This document shows positions 6,173-13,112 of a stretch of 13,138 bases of DNA, one piece after another. The DNA lies in contig DALTWF010000036.1 of NCBI GenBank assembly GCA_029987235.1, positions 1 to 13,138 on the forward strand. Direction: 5' to 3'. This DNA is from Methanocorpusculum sp. (GTDB taxonomy: Archaea > Halobacteriota > Methanomicrobia > Methanomicrobiales > Methanocorpusculaceae). Numbering within the stretch: position 1 is the first letter of the stretch; each line of letters opens with the position of its first letter. A program made the position numbers and the translations under genes. Under the pieces are notes generated by a model. The model ran no database searches. It was not told where the DNA came from and saw only the letters and a list, made by a program, of their open reading frames with translations.

Positions 6173-6643
6173 TTAGATTAACTCCTTATCCTCTTCTTCT
6201 TCCTCATCCTTCTTGAGCTCAACATTTACAATATTGAACTGACGGAAAGCAAGCTTCTTTGCCTTGATAATATTTCTACCTTCCTTACCGATTGCAAGAC
6301 CGCGGTCAGAATCCTGAACCTCGATATAAGCAATCTCATTAGACTCCTCATCCTTTTCGAAAGTAACCGTCTGAACCTGGACCGGAAGGAAACAGTTTCT
6401 GATAAACTGAACCTTATCAGCATTATACTCGACAACCTCAACCTTCTTACCGAAAGCATCCGCAGCCTTCTTAATGCTTGCACCCTTCTTTCCGATTGCA
6501 AGACCCATCTCGCCCGGATTGATAACAAATAAAATCCGGTTGAACTTATCATCAACGAAACAGTCCCGTGCTCCTGCCCCGGTTAAATTCTCAAACTGGG
6601 CAATCATACGCATTGCATCTTCGGAAATGGTAATTTCTGCCAT
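6173..6643 (-). CDS. nusA: Archaeal NusA-like transcription factor
   Basis: 156 residues, the short archaeal NusA made of two KH RNA-binding domains without the bacterial N-terminal and S1 domains. The KH GxxG loops are visible at G51-K-K-G54 (in LAIGKKGASI) and G119-K-E-G122 (in LAIGKEGRNI). The protein ends in a strongly acidic tail (143-156), which is longer than essential for the fold and may be lineage-specific. It is expected to bind nascent RNA and RNA polymerase in elongation or termination. It starts 7 bases after the rpl30e stop, so the two are co-transcribed. In many archaea this pair sits between rpoA'' and rps12; here neither is present within the window. Confidence 0.93.
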   Translation of the reverse strand: MAEITISEDAMRMIAQFENLTGAGARDCFVDDKFNRILFVINPGEMGLAIGKKGASIKKAADAFGKKVEVVEYNADKVQFIRNCFLPVQVQTVTFEKDEESNEIAYIEVQDSDRGLAIGKEGRNIIKAKKLAFRQFNIVNVELKKDEEEEEDKELI

Positions 6644-6650
6644 ATCAGAT

Positions 6651-6932
6651 TCACTCTTTTAAGGAGAGAATATCAGACTCGCCTGCTTCAAGAACTGCCA
6701 ATACACTGATCATATGGTCGCGACCGCACTCTTTACCGAGCTGACGGGAACTTCCATCAAACTCATAAAGTGGAAGGTTTTCGCGGGATGCGATAATTTC
6801 ACGGACTTTTGCCGGTGCGTTTGCAGCAACAATGACAAGTTTTGCATCGCCGATTGCTTTTTCAACAGAGTTCTGACCGAGAACAACTTTACCGGTCTTG
6901 ATTGCTCTTCTTAATGATAAGTTGAAATCCAT
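6651..6932 (-). CDS. rpl30e: Ribosomal protein L30e
   Basis: 93 residues matching the L7Ae/L30e/S12e RNA-binding fold: an N-terminal LRRAIKTGKVVLG helix-turn, the GxxxVEKAIGDAKLVIVAANAP segment (20-40 region), and the C-terminal GKECGRDHMISVLAVLEAG stretch. It is a component of the large subunit and a kink-turn binder. ATG at 6932-6930, preceded on the minus strand by a GGTGA about 8 bases upstream. A TATA-like box at 7000-7010 gives a leader of roughly 45 bases. Co-transcribed with nusA. Confidence 0.94.
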   Translation of the reverse strand: MDFNLSLRRAIKTGKVVLGQNSVEKAIGDAKLVIVAANAPAKVREIIASRENLPLYEFDGSSRQLGKECGRDHMISVLAVLEAGESDILSLKE

Positions 6933-6999
6933 TTTGTTTCACCGTTTTGAGGTAATTTTCTGCACTCCGGATAAAACTCAAGGGGGTGAATCCCAAACA

Positions 7000-7010
7000 G
7001 TATTTATTAT
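7000..7010 (-). promoter_or_regulatory. TATA-like box of the rpl30e-nusA operon
   Basis: The minus strand ATAATAAATACT is centred about 73 bases before the rpl30e ATG, predicting a start near 6979 and a leader that begins with CACCCCCTTGAG-like sequence. Confidence 0.5.
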
Positions 7011-7134
7011 CCTTCCCGCAGTATAGTATTCAGAAATATCTGAAAACTTTATACATATTAGCGCCTGAAGGTAATAATGGTTTGGTAGACCAGACACAAA
7101 AAACACCATAAAACAACTACACCCGGCAACAACT

Positions 7135-7145
7135 AAAAAAAAAAA
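7135..7145 (-). terminator. Oligo-T terminator of the membrane protein gene
   Basis: Eleven consecutive T on the minus strand, 15 bases after the TGA of the 340-residue protein. Confidence 0.55.
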
Positions 7146-7160
7146 GAAGCCCGGTTCTTT

Positions 7161-8183
7161 TCAGAACAACGGAAGCTTTTTCTGAGAATACACCGCAAAC
7201 GCAATATAAACCGCAATCAGACACGGAACCGCATTCAGAATCACAGAAACCACAGGCATATCCCCTCCGGAATATGCGGTAAAGAACGCAGTACACCCAT
7301 AAACAATCAACATGACACCGGGAAGGATTCTTGACTCCTTGCGAAGCATCGCAAACAAACCAATGATGATGAAAAGAATACCAATTCCGATGAACATTAC
7401 ACCCGAACTGTACATAGCAATAATACTAGTAAAACCAATGAGCAGGAACATAACCGGAGTAAACCGCATCTTACCAACAGCAAACAGAAGAATAGCTGTA
7501 AAGACCATCAGAATTCCGCAGAGCTGCTCAGCAGTAACGAATGTTTCAAGCGGAAGCGTTGCTTCACCAAGGATATAATACAGAGTGTACCCCCCGGTAA
7601 TAATCGCAAACAAACTGTAACCGAGAACAGAACCTGATGCTTTGAAATCAGTCGCTGCATCTGCAGTGAGAATCTTTGCGCCCGGAAGACTCCATCTCTC
7701 ACAGGCACAGCAGAAGGCATAGTAAAGACAAAGAACAGCAAGGATACCGCTGAAGACCAGACGCAGATACAAATTGAACCCCGCAATCTCATAAATAATG
7801 AAATTTACAAACCATAAAAAGGGGATAAGGAAAAGCATCCACTTCTTTTTATCCTGCCCGGTAAGAGTTACCAGCGTTACAAGAAACATGAATCCCATTA
7901 AAACTGTATACCACATTCCCGGCGAAGTAAATGCACAAAATAAAATAAAGAACCCTATTAATAAAAAGAGGATAGCAATCATATCCCTTTTATGCAAGAT
8001 AACAAGAAGTGCAGCCACAATGAGTAATCCTGTTCCTAATGCAATGTGGATGAAACCATCTTGTTCAACAAGTGTGTTTGCTCCAATGCTTAAGATAGCA
8101 CTAAGTATAAACGATGCCGCAATCATAAAGAAACCCGCAGCACTCAGATAGTTTCGTGCCTCGGTCTTTGCAATTTCGTCCAT
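7161..8183 (-). CDS. Polytopic membrane protein, possibly internally duplicated
   Basis: 340 residues, almost wholly hydrophobic, with about 11-12 membrane segments: roughly 12-33, 42-62, 68-87, 90-107, 114-133 and 138-160, a polar loop (161-184), then 185-206, 214-236, 240-256, 262-282, 288-308 and 313-333. The two halves have the same helix rhythm with a short Lys/Arg turn after the third or fourth helix, suggesting duplication. Phrases such as FLLIGFFILFCAF and FLLIGFTSIIAMY are similar between halves. The spread of short helices recalls acetate-uptake GPR1/FUN34/YaaH proteins, but their NPxPLGL signature is absent, so I do not assign that family. Good Shine-Dalgarno (GGAGG, 8191-8195) seven bases before the ATG; TATA box near 8242-8250. 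Confidence 0.8.
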   Translation of the reverse strand: MDEIAKTEARNYLSAAGFFMIAASFILSAILSIGANTLVEQDGFIHIALGTGLLIVAALLVILHKRDMIAILFLLIGFFILFCAFTSPGMWYTVLMGFMFLVTLVTLTGQDKKKWMLFLIPFLWFVNFIIYEIAGFNLYLRLVFSGILAVLCLYYAFCCACERWSLPGAKILTADAATDFKASGSVLGYSLFAIITGGYTLYYILGEATLPLETFVTAEQLCGILMVFTAILLFAVGKMRFTPVMFLLIGFTSIIAMYSSGVMFIGIGILFIIIGLFAMLRKESRILPGVMLIVYGCTAFFTAYSGGDMPVVSVILNAVPCLIAVYIAFAVYSQKKLPLF

Positions 8184-8190
8184 TACAAAG

Positions 8191-8250
8191 CCTCCGAGTC
8201 ACTGATAAGAAGAGTCATACTAAGTATATTGTCTGTTACGACATATAAAA
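8191..8250 (-). promoter_or_regulatory. Promoter and RBS of the membrane protein gene
   Basis: The minus strand shows TTTTATATGT (8250-8241) as a TATA box, an expected start near 8220 and GGAGG (8195-8191) seven bases ahead of ATG (8183). Confidence 0.55.
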
Positions 8251-8279
8251 ACCTCCGGCATAACCTTGAATTGAACACA

Positions 8280-8320
8280 GTACGATAGCGTACAACAGGA
8301 GGTGAACAGGTACAAAAAAA
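8280..8320 (-). terminator. T-rich run and small hairpin after the MMP14 operon
   Basis: Just past the 80-residue protein's stop the minus strand has a seven-T run (around 8314-8320), then, farther on, a five-base-pair hairpin GTACG-loop-CGTAC (8280-8293). Confidence 0.35.
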
Positions 8321-8322
8321 TA

Positions 8323-8565
8323 TTATTTTGAATTATCCTCAATGAATTTACGGATTGCATCAACCATAAACTCATTAGCCTTTTCAACTTCCTCTTTTTT
8401 GCCCCGCAGCGCAAGAATCTGACGCTCATCATTTTCCATATTTGCATAATTGAACGTGCGCGTAACCTCAACCAGCTCCACATCGAACTGCTGAATCATA
8501 TCACGGATTACCGTACGCGGGCAACCCGGCGGGATGACTAAATCAAAATCCTCTTCTTCTGCCAT
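8323..8565 (-). CDS. Small acidic protein coupled to MMP14 (function unknown)
   Basis: 80 residues. It starts with an acidic MAEEEDFD stretch followed by a predicted beta-alpha-beta-beta-alpha order: LVIPPG strand, CPRTVIRDMIQQF helix, DVELVEVTRTFNY strand, ERQILALRG strand, and a long helix (KKEEVEKANEFMVDAIRKFIE). That order is like small ferredoxin-like or KH-like folds, but no KH GxxG loop exists. The single Cys is C14 in PPGCP. Its ATG is one base past the MMP14 stop, so it is almost certainly co-translated with it and probably works with it. I do not recognise the family by name; it looks conserved and methanogen-specific rather than spurious. A T-rich run follows its stop. Confidence 0.8.
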   Translation of the reverse strand: MAEEEDFDLVIPPGCPRTVIRDMIQQFDVELVEVTRTFNYANMENDERQILALRGKKEEVEKANEFMVDAIRKFIEDNSK

Positions 8566-8566
8566 G

Positions 8567-10060
8567 TTACTTACCTATCTTCTGACGTTTTGCCATAATA
8601 CAGTGACCGCCGCGGACACCACCGATTGGACACTTCGGATGACCGATACTGTTCATGCAGCGGCCCATTAAAGCAGAACCGCGTGCCAGACCATCATCAA
8701 CAAACACCAGATGCTCAACCGCATTGTCGTAAATTCCCCGCTCGATTACACCGTCTAAAATATACTGCGGCTTGTTGCCGGAAATAATCGCACGGCCGGT
8801 AAAACCGATGGAACTGTTCTTCGGCAGCAGATTGTTTTTGACACACAGGTCAATAATTTTGAGTGCAATCTCGGAACAGACGCGGTCGATAACTTCCCTG
8901 ATAACCTGTTTCTTTTCATTTGCGGCAAGTTCCGCACCAAGTTTTTCAAGTTCGGGGAGATTGCTTCCGTCAACACCCGCATCGACACCTATTAAGAAAA
9001 TGCCCGAATCCTTTGCAACATCGGCACACACCGGAACCTTTCCGAAACGTGTCCGCTCGCGCGGAACTTCGGCAACATCAACGAGGGCCAGTGCACGGTC
9101 AATGTAAGGCTGTGCCTTCTTGCGCGAGTTGTTTCCGGCCGGTGCGCAGTGTTCGCCGAATAAATCAAGCGCCGTACCTTTTTTGCCGTCAACAAGTCCC
9201 GTGCCGCGGATAATTGCATCAGGAATTGCCCCTGCAAGACCGCAGAAGTTTCCAATCGTCTTTGCAAACGGGCTTTCCGCTTTCGGATCAACATCCGATG
9301 TAATACGGCCGTCAAGGGTGGTTCCGAAATCCATGGAAATACACGGGTTTCTGAAATCAACCGGCGTCCATTTCGCACCTTCCTTGATACCCGCCATGGC
9401 AAGTTCGCCTTCCATTTCGTTTGCAACCATTTCAACACCGGTCGTTCCCGAAGGAGGAGTTACACCCGCAACAGCGCCGGTAAAGACAAGCCGGTCTGCG
9501 AAACTGTGCGGCCGAAGTTTCGGCGGCAGACTGTTAATTCCCATCGGAGGAGTCATTTTTTTCGGAGGAACGCCTGCTAAAAGACAGCCGTCTGCAAGTG
9601 CCTTAATGAATTCGCCGACCTGGTCAGGAGAATCCATTGCTGCAACTACACCGGTACTGCGGACAACAAAGTCCAGTTCGGTCTTGATATCGAGATTTGC
9701 GTCCTTGTGGCATTTTAACAGGGTATCACGGACAAGCTCGGTAACCGACTCGCGCGTAAGTTCCGTTCCGTCAAGAGTTGTTCCAAAGACTACCTCCCCC
9801 GGCTTTGGCGGGCGCACATCACGACTCATTGAGACGGTTTTGTTGATAACATACGAGCGCCCGTCTTCAAGGTTGGTTCCGGTCAGAATACACTTGGTAG
9901 TAGTATTTCCCATTTCAACGGATGCAACGATGAAATAGGGTTTTGATTTGTATTCGGGCTGTGTCATGCCCACACCGTAGCCGGCGGCTTCGGGGGCTGG
10001 AACACTTTCCACAATCCATGGCTGCTGCTTTTTGAAGCGATCAAAAAATCCTGCGGACAT
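8567..10060 (-). CDS. Methanogenesis marker protein 14 (ASKHA-like ATPase candidate)
   Basis: 497 residues, recognised as the methanogen-restricted marker 14 family; biochemical role not known to me. Two nucleotide-binding-type motifs are visible: VEMGNTTTKC (48-57) resembling the actin/hexokinase-fold phosphate-1 loop (DxGxTxxK), and ISMDFGTTLDGR (241-252) resembling phosphate-2. An adenosine-type GFTGRAIISGN follows near the C-terminus. This suggests an ATPase related to reactivases such as those for radical or corrinoid enzymes, so a role in activating a methanogenesis enzyme is a reasonable guess. The heptapeptide FGTTLDG occurs twice (92-98 and 245-251). The C-terminal end has C468, C477 and C487 with Gly-rich spacing, possible metal ligands. 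Promoter: TATA-like 10088-10096 with BRE-like CCGAAA (10097-10102), near-leaderless. Confidence 0.9.
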   Translation of the reverse strand: MSAGFFDRFKKQQPWIVESVPAPEAAGYGVGMTQPEYKSKPYFIVASVEMGNTTTKCILTGTNLEDGRSYVINKTVSMSRDVRPPKPGEVVFGTTLDGTELTRESVTELVRDTLLKCHKDANLDIKTELDFVVRSTGVVAAMDSPDQVGEFIKALADGCLLAGVPPKKMTPPMGINSLPPKLRPHSFADRLVFTGAVAGVTPPSGTTGVEMVANEMEGELAMAGIKEGAKWTPVDFRNPCISMDFGTTLDGRITSDVDPKAESPFAKTIGNFCGLAGAIPDAIIRGTGLVDGKKGTALDLFGEHCAPAGNNSRKKAQPYIDRALALVDVAEVPRERTRFGKVPVCADVAKDSGIFLIGVDAGVDGSNLPELEKLGAELAANEKKQVIREVIDRVCSEIALKIIDLCVKNNLLPKNSSIGFTGRAIISGNKPQYILDGVIERGIYDNAVEHLVFVDDGLARGSALMGRCMNSIGHPKCPIGGVRGGHCIMAKRQKIGK

Positions 10061-10087
10061 AATGAATAGAATTATGGTGTCAGTGAG

Positions 10088-10102
10088 TAAAATAGGTTTC
10101 GG
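10088..10102 (-). promoter_or_regulatory. BRE/TATA promoter of the MMP14 operon
   Basis: The minus strand reads CCGAAA followed by CCTATTTTA, centred about 32 bases upstream of the ATG, so the leader would be only a few bases. Confidence 0.5.
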
Positions 10103-10124
10103 AAAAGAAGGGAAAAATAAGAAT

Positions 10125-10580
10125 TTAGAGAAGGGTTGCTTTTACAATTACAACGTCCTGGAGCGGTCTGTCGCTGTAGTTTGTTTTTACTTTGCCGATT
10201 TCATCAACAACCTCCATGCCGGAGATTACTTTGCCGAATGCCGGGTGATGAGTGTCAAGGTAGTTGTTGTTTACCAGGTTAATGAAGAACTGGGAGCCCC
10301 CGGTGTTCGGTCCTGCATTTGCCATGGAAATCGTTCCGCGGTCGTTTCTGTTGGTTTTGGTGAACTCGTCCCGGATTTTGTAGCCGGGTCCGCCCATGCC
10401 TGTTCCTGTCGGGTCTCCGCCCTGAATCATGAATCCGTCGATAATGCGGTGGAAAATAACACCGTTGTAAAATCCTTTTTTGACAAGGTCGGCAAAGTTG
10501 CCGGTGGTAATCGGCATATCTTCACGGAGTTCGAGAGTGATGTCTCCATGGTTGGTGGATAAAAGAACTTTCTGTGCCAT
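10125..10580 (-). CDS. Peptidyl-prolyl cis-trans isomerase, cyclophilin type
   Basis: 151 residues, the single-domain cyclophilin size. Conserved active-site groups are present: F43-H44-R45 in VIFHRIIDGFMIQGGD (R45, F50 and Q53), GTISMANAGPNTGGSQFFI (82-100) and HHPAFGKV. It should catalyse proline isomerisation in cytoplasmic protein folding; no signal peptide is seen. A TATA-like box (10600-10610, minus strand ACTTATTTTTC) is centred 26 bases from the ATG, giving a probable leaderless mRNA whose promoter abuts the stop of the upstream surface protein gene. The gene ends 64 bases before the MMP14 start, with a T-rich run between. Confidence 0.95.
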   Translation of the reverse strand: MAQKVLLSTNHGDITLELREDMPITTGNFADLVKKGFYNGVIFHRIIDGFMIQGGDPTGTGMGGPGYKIRDEFTKTNRNDRGTISMANAGPNTGGSQFFINLVNNNYLDTHHPAFGKVISGMEVVDEIGKVKTNYSDRPLQDVVIVKATLL

Positions 10581-10599
10581 CGTTAATAGATGGGCGTTT

Positions 10600-10610
10600 G
10601 AAAAATAAGT
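10600..10610 (-). promoter_or_regulatory. TATA-like box of the cyclophilin gene
   Basis: Centred 26 bases upstream of the ATG; lies between the surface protein stop and the cyclophilin start, so it may double as a T-rich end for the surface protein transcript. Confidence 0.45.
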
Positions 10611-10616
10611 AGTTGT

Positions 10617-11876
10617 TTAAAGTGATTCCCACTTGTCGTTGTCGCGACCTTTCTTTTCTTTCTTCTGCTTTTTGTCTCTGCCGCCGGAGGATTTTGCCCC
10701 GCGGTAAAGAAGGAATGTAATAATGAGACCTGCTATCAGAACAACAATTACTATCAGGAGAATCATGGTTGTCCCGTCAAGGGTGAAGGTGATTTTATTT
10801 CCAGGGACTTGAGTCTGTACTGCGGTCGGATTTGTTGTATAAGACGGGTTTGAAGCGGTCTGTGTCGGTGTTACAACAGCAGTCTTCGTCGGTTGAGGAG
10901 TTGATGTCGCACTCGGAGATGCTGCCCTTGCCTGTGCAATATAGTTGTCTGCGATATCAAGCATGCTTTCTGCAGAATTGTAAAGGGAAGTATAATCGCC
11001 GGTTTTATCCGTTTCAAAGGCTTTTACTGCAGTATTATACATCATGACAAGACTGTTTGCCGAAACACTTACCATGGTTGCCTTGTCACTTGCACCAAGA
11101 GCGTTAAGGGTGTTTACATCCGAATTGAGCACGTTAATCTGACCGGCAACATAGTTCAGAATTGCATAGTTGAGCGATTCTTTTGCAGCTGCAATATTAA
11201 TGTCTGCTGCATCAAGAGAGGCAAGAGCACTAGTAAGGCTGTCAACACCCAGATTTTCTGCAGTTAAGATGTTTTCGTTCGCCTTTGACGCAATGCTCTG
11301 CGCTTCGGCTGTATTTATACCGGTGCCGGCATATGAATTGATTGAGGTCTGAACCTGCGAAAGAGCGGATTTACGCGCATTTACATCCGCCGGGAAATTA
11401 GCAACATTGTACACATACTGGACCGGAGATACGTAGGATGAAATAACCGAAGAACCGGAGCAGTGCTGAATTGTTAATGCATTAATATCCATTCCGACCA
11501 GCGAAGACGGAACTGAACCGCTGAAATCAACCCGTACCTGGAACGGATAATCATAATTTATGAAGAAACTGGGGATTTCTGCAGACTTTCCCTGTCTTGT
11601 TGTATATGTCAGGTCATGTGTACCGTCACTCGGAGTAAGTACCCACGAGACACCGTTTAACGGCGATATCAGCTTAAGAGATTCAGTAGACCTTGGATAG
11701 TCCTGCGGGAAATAAAGAGTTACTGTGGCTGTAACTTTATCGCCGACCTGCAAAACGCCGTCAGGAGAAATAACCGCAGTAGTCTTTGATTCGGTAAATC
11801 CTGTCAATGCACTTGCACATCCGACAAACAGTGCACACAGCAACAGAATGGTCAAAATTTTAAAGACTGCTTTCAT
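10617..11876 (-). CDS. Membrane-anchored cell-surface protein with helical ectodomain
   Basis: 419 residues from the ATG at 11876-11874 (a TTG four codons upstream is in frame but less likely). A signal peptide (1-23, ending GCASA) has a Cys at 20 preceded by FVG, weakly lipobox-like. The first 120 residues are beta-rich (TVTLYFP, VSWVLTP, FQVRVDFSG). Residues about 150-310 are Ala/Asn/Ser-rich amphipathic helices likely to form a coiled-coil or bundle. A Thr/Ser/Pro stalk (318-360) could be glycosylated. A single C-terminal transmembrane helix (371-391) is followed by a very basic tail (RDKKQKKEKKGRDNDKWESL). Expected: an outward-facing envelope protein with a cytosolic tail; no enzyme motif seen. 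It is divergent from the SPASM enzyme gene with 63 bases between starts. Confidence 0.8.
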   Translation of the reverse strand: MKAVFKILTILLLCALFVGCASALTGFTESKTTAVISPDGVLQVGDKVTATVTLYFPQDYPRSTESLKLISPLNGVSWVLTPSDGTHDLTYTTRQGKSAEIPSFFINYDYPFQVRVDFSGSVPSSLVGMDINALTIQHCSGSSVISSYVSPVQYVYNVANFPADVNARKSALSQVQTSINSYAGTGINTAEAQSIASKANENILTAENLGVDSLTSALASLDAADINIAAAKESLNYAILNYVAGQINVLNSDVNTLNALGASDKATMVSVSANSLVMMYNTAVKAFETDKTGDYTSLYNSAESMLDIADNYIAQARAASPSATSTPQPTKTAVVTPTQTASNPSYTTNPTAVQTQVPGNKITFTLDGTTMILLIVIVVLIAGLIITFLLYRGAKSSGGRDKKQKKEKKGRDNDKWESL

Positions 11877-11900
11877 TGTTACATACAATTATGTCGACAA

Positions 11901-11911
11901 AAATTATAAAC
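11901..11911. promoter_or_regulatory. Shared TATA-like box for divergent surface protein and SPASM genes
   Basis: AAATTATAAAC is centred about 33 bases from the + strand ATG (11940) and about 30 bases from the - strand ATG (11876). Reading either way it is the only good TATA candidate, so both genes probably have short or no leaders and overlapping promoters. A GTCGAC palindrome (11893-11898) lies beside it. Confidence 0.55.
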
Positions 11912-11939
11912 ATGTACCCTCACCAATAACATAACACAG

Positions 11940-13094
11940 ATGAAAAACCCCTTTCATGTTATGATTATCCCCACGCTCGGCTGCCCCGGGCGATGCAAAT
12001 ACTGCTGGAGTTCGGACGTCAACTCGCCGAAAATGACGCTTGATACCGCAAAAGAGATTGTAGAATGGCTTCGTCCGGTAAACGAGGAACATGTCACCTT
12101 TACCTTCCACGGTGGCGAGCCGCTTCTTGCAGGCGCGGAGTTCTACCGCAAGGTTCTGCCGATGTTTGCGCACGAACTTGCGCACCTGCATCCTGAGTTT
12201 GCGATGCAGACCAATCTCTGGCTTATGGGCGATGAACTGGCAGAAATTCTTGCAGAATATCATGTTCCGCTCGGTTCATCCATTGACGGACCGCAGGACC
12301 TGACAAACTATCAGCGCGGGGATGAATATTTCGAGCGCTGTATGCAGGGGTACAAAACTGCTGTTTCCCACGGGCTTTTGGTCCGGTTTATCTGCACGTT
12401 TACGAATTCGTCGGTAAAACAGCGCGATGAGATTGTAACGTTCTTCAAAGAGCAGGGCTGGGTCATGAAACTGCATCCGGCGCTTCCGTCGCTGAAAGGG
12501 GACAATCCGAATGCATGGACGCTTGCACCAGAGGAGTACGGGGAGCTTCTGGTTTATCTTCTCGATATTGCAGCAGAAAATCCGGATTTTGAGATTATGA
12601 ATATTAACGACCTGCTGCGCTGCGTATTCACGCGTTCGGGAAGTGTGTGTACGTATGCGGATTGTATGGGCAGCACTTTTGCTGTGGGACCGGACGGGAA
12701 AATCTATCCGTGTTACCGGTTTGTGGGTATGGATGAATGGGTTTTGGGAGATGTGCGCGACCATCCGTCGATTGAGGCGCTCATGCAGAGTCTGGCGGGT
12801 AAGCGTATTATGGCATACAAATCATATGTGGACGGCGCCTGTAAAGACTGTGCGCACATTAGTTACTGCCGGGGAGGATGTCCGTATAATGCAATTGCGC
12901 CTACCGCCGGAACGCTTGAGGGGGTTGACCCGCATTGTGTCGCGTACAAGCGGATTTTCGATGAAATTATTGCCAGAATGGAGGCGGAAATGAACGGTGC
13001 TGCGCAGCGGCCCGCATCACGGGTTTCACGGGTAAAGCGGGCAGCAAAGCCTGATGTGCTGCCGCTAATACGGAAAATCGTGGATAAGGAATAA
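11940..13094 (+). CDS. Radical SAM/SPASM putative peptide-modifying enzyme (Mhun_1560-like)
   Basis: 384 residues. The radical SAM cluster motif is C15-x3-C19-x2-C22, followed by the SAM-binding GGEP at 58-61. The C-terminal SPASM domain has C237, C242, C258 (in DGKIYPC), C301, C304, C310, C314 and C333, spaced G-x4-C and C-x2-C-x5-C-x3-C-x18-C as in anaerobic sulfatase maturases, so two auxiliary [4Fe-4S] clusters are expected. The overall sequence style matches the methanogen family named for Mhun_1560 (TIGR04083), predicted to modify a small Cys-rich peptide; this is from memory, not a search. A sulfatase maturase role is less likely, since no sulfatase is nearby. The last 40 residues are a basic Arg/Lys-rich extension beyond SPASM. 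No peptide substrate is recognisable beside it; only 44 bases of downstream sequence are available. Confidence 0.85.
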   Translation: MKNPFHVMIIPTLGCPGRCKYCWSSDVNSPKMTLDTAKEIVEWLRPVNEEHVTFTFHGGEPLLAGAEFYRKVLPMFAHELAHLHPEFAMQTNLWLMGDELAEILAEYHVPLGSSIDGPQDLTNYQRGDEYFERCMQGYKTAVSHGLLVRFICTFTNSSVKQRDEIVTFFKEQGWVMKLHPALPSLKGDNPNAWTLAPEEYGELLVYLLDIAAENPDFEIMNINDLLRCVFTRSGSVCTYADCMGSTFAVGPDGKIYPCYRFVGMDEWVLGDVRDHPSIEALMQSLAGKRIMAYKSYVDGACKDCAHISYCRGGCPYNAIAPTAGTLEGVDPHCVAYKRIFDEIIARMEAEMNGAAQRPASRVSRVKRAAKPDVLPLIRKIVDKE

Positions 13095-13112
13095 CCTTCT
13101 TTTTTACTTTCA
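13095..13112 (+). terminator. T-rich end of the SPASM gene
   Basis: CCTTCTTTTTTACTTTC directly follows the stop, the oligo-T form of archaeal terminators. Confidence 0.45.

Noticed and set aside
6933..6980. Possible autoregulatory kink-turn in the rpl30e leader
   Set aside because: L30e binds kink-turns in other organisms, but I could not find the tandem G-A pairs in a proper internal-loop context here.
7042..7092. Plus-strand TATA-like CTTTATACATATTA followed by a short hairpin and ATG-GTT-TGG-TAG
   Set aside because: The frame stops after three codons, and no tRNA or known RNA shape follows. A small RNA cannot be excluded, but there is too little to call.
8323..8565. Assignment of the 80-residue protein to a known methanogen DUF
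   Set aside because: No remembered family signature fits well enough, so it is left unnamed.
9120..9938. 272-codon plus-strand frame opposite MMP14
   Set aside because: Antisense of a recognised family. The Ser/Pro/Thr-rich composition is what the complement of a GC-skewed gene gives.
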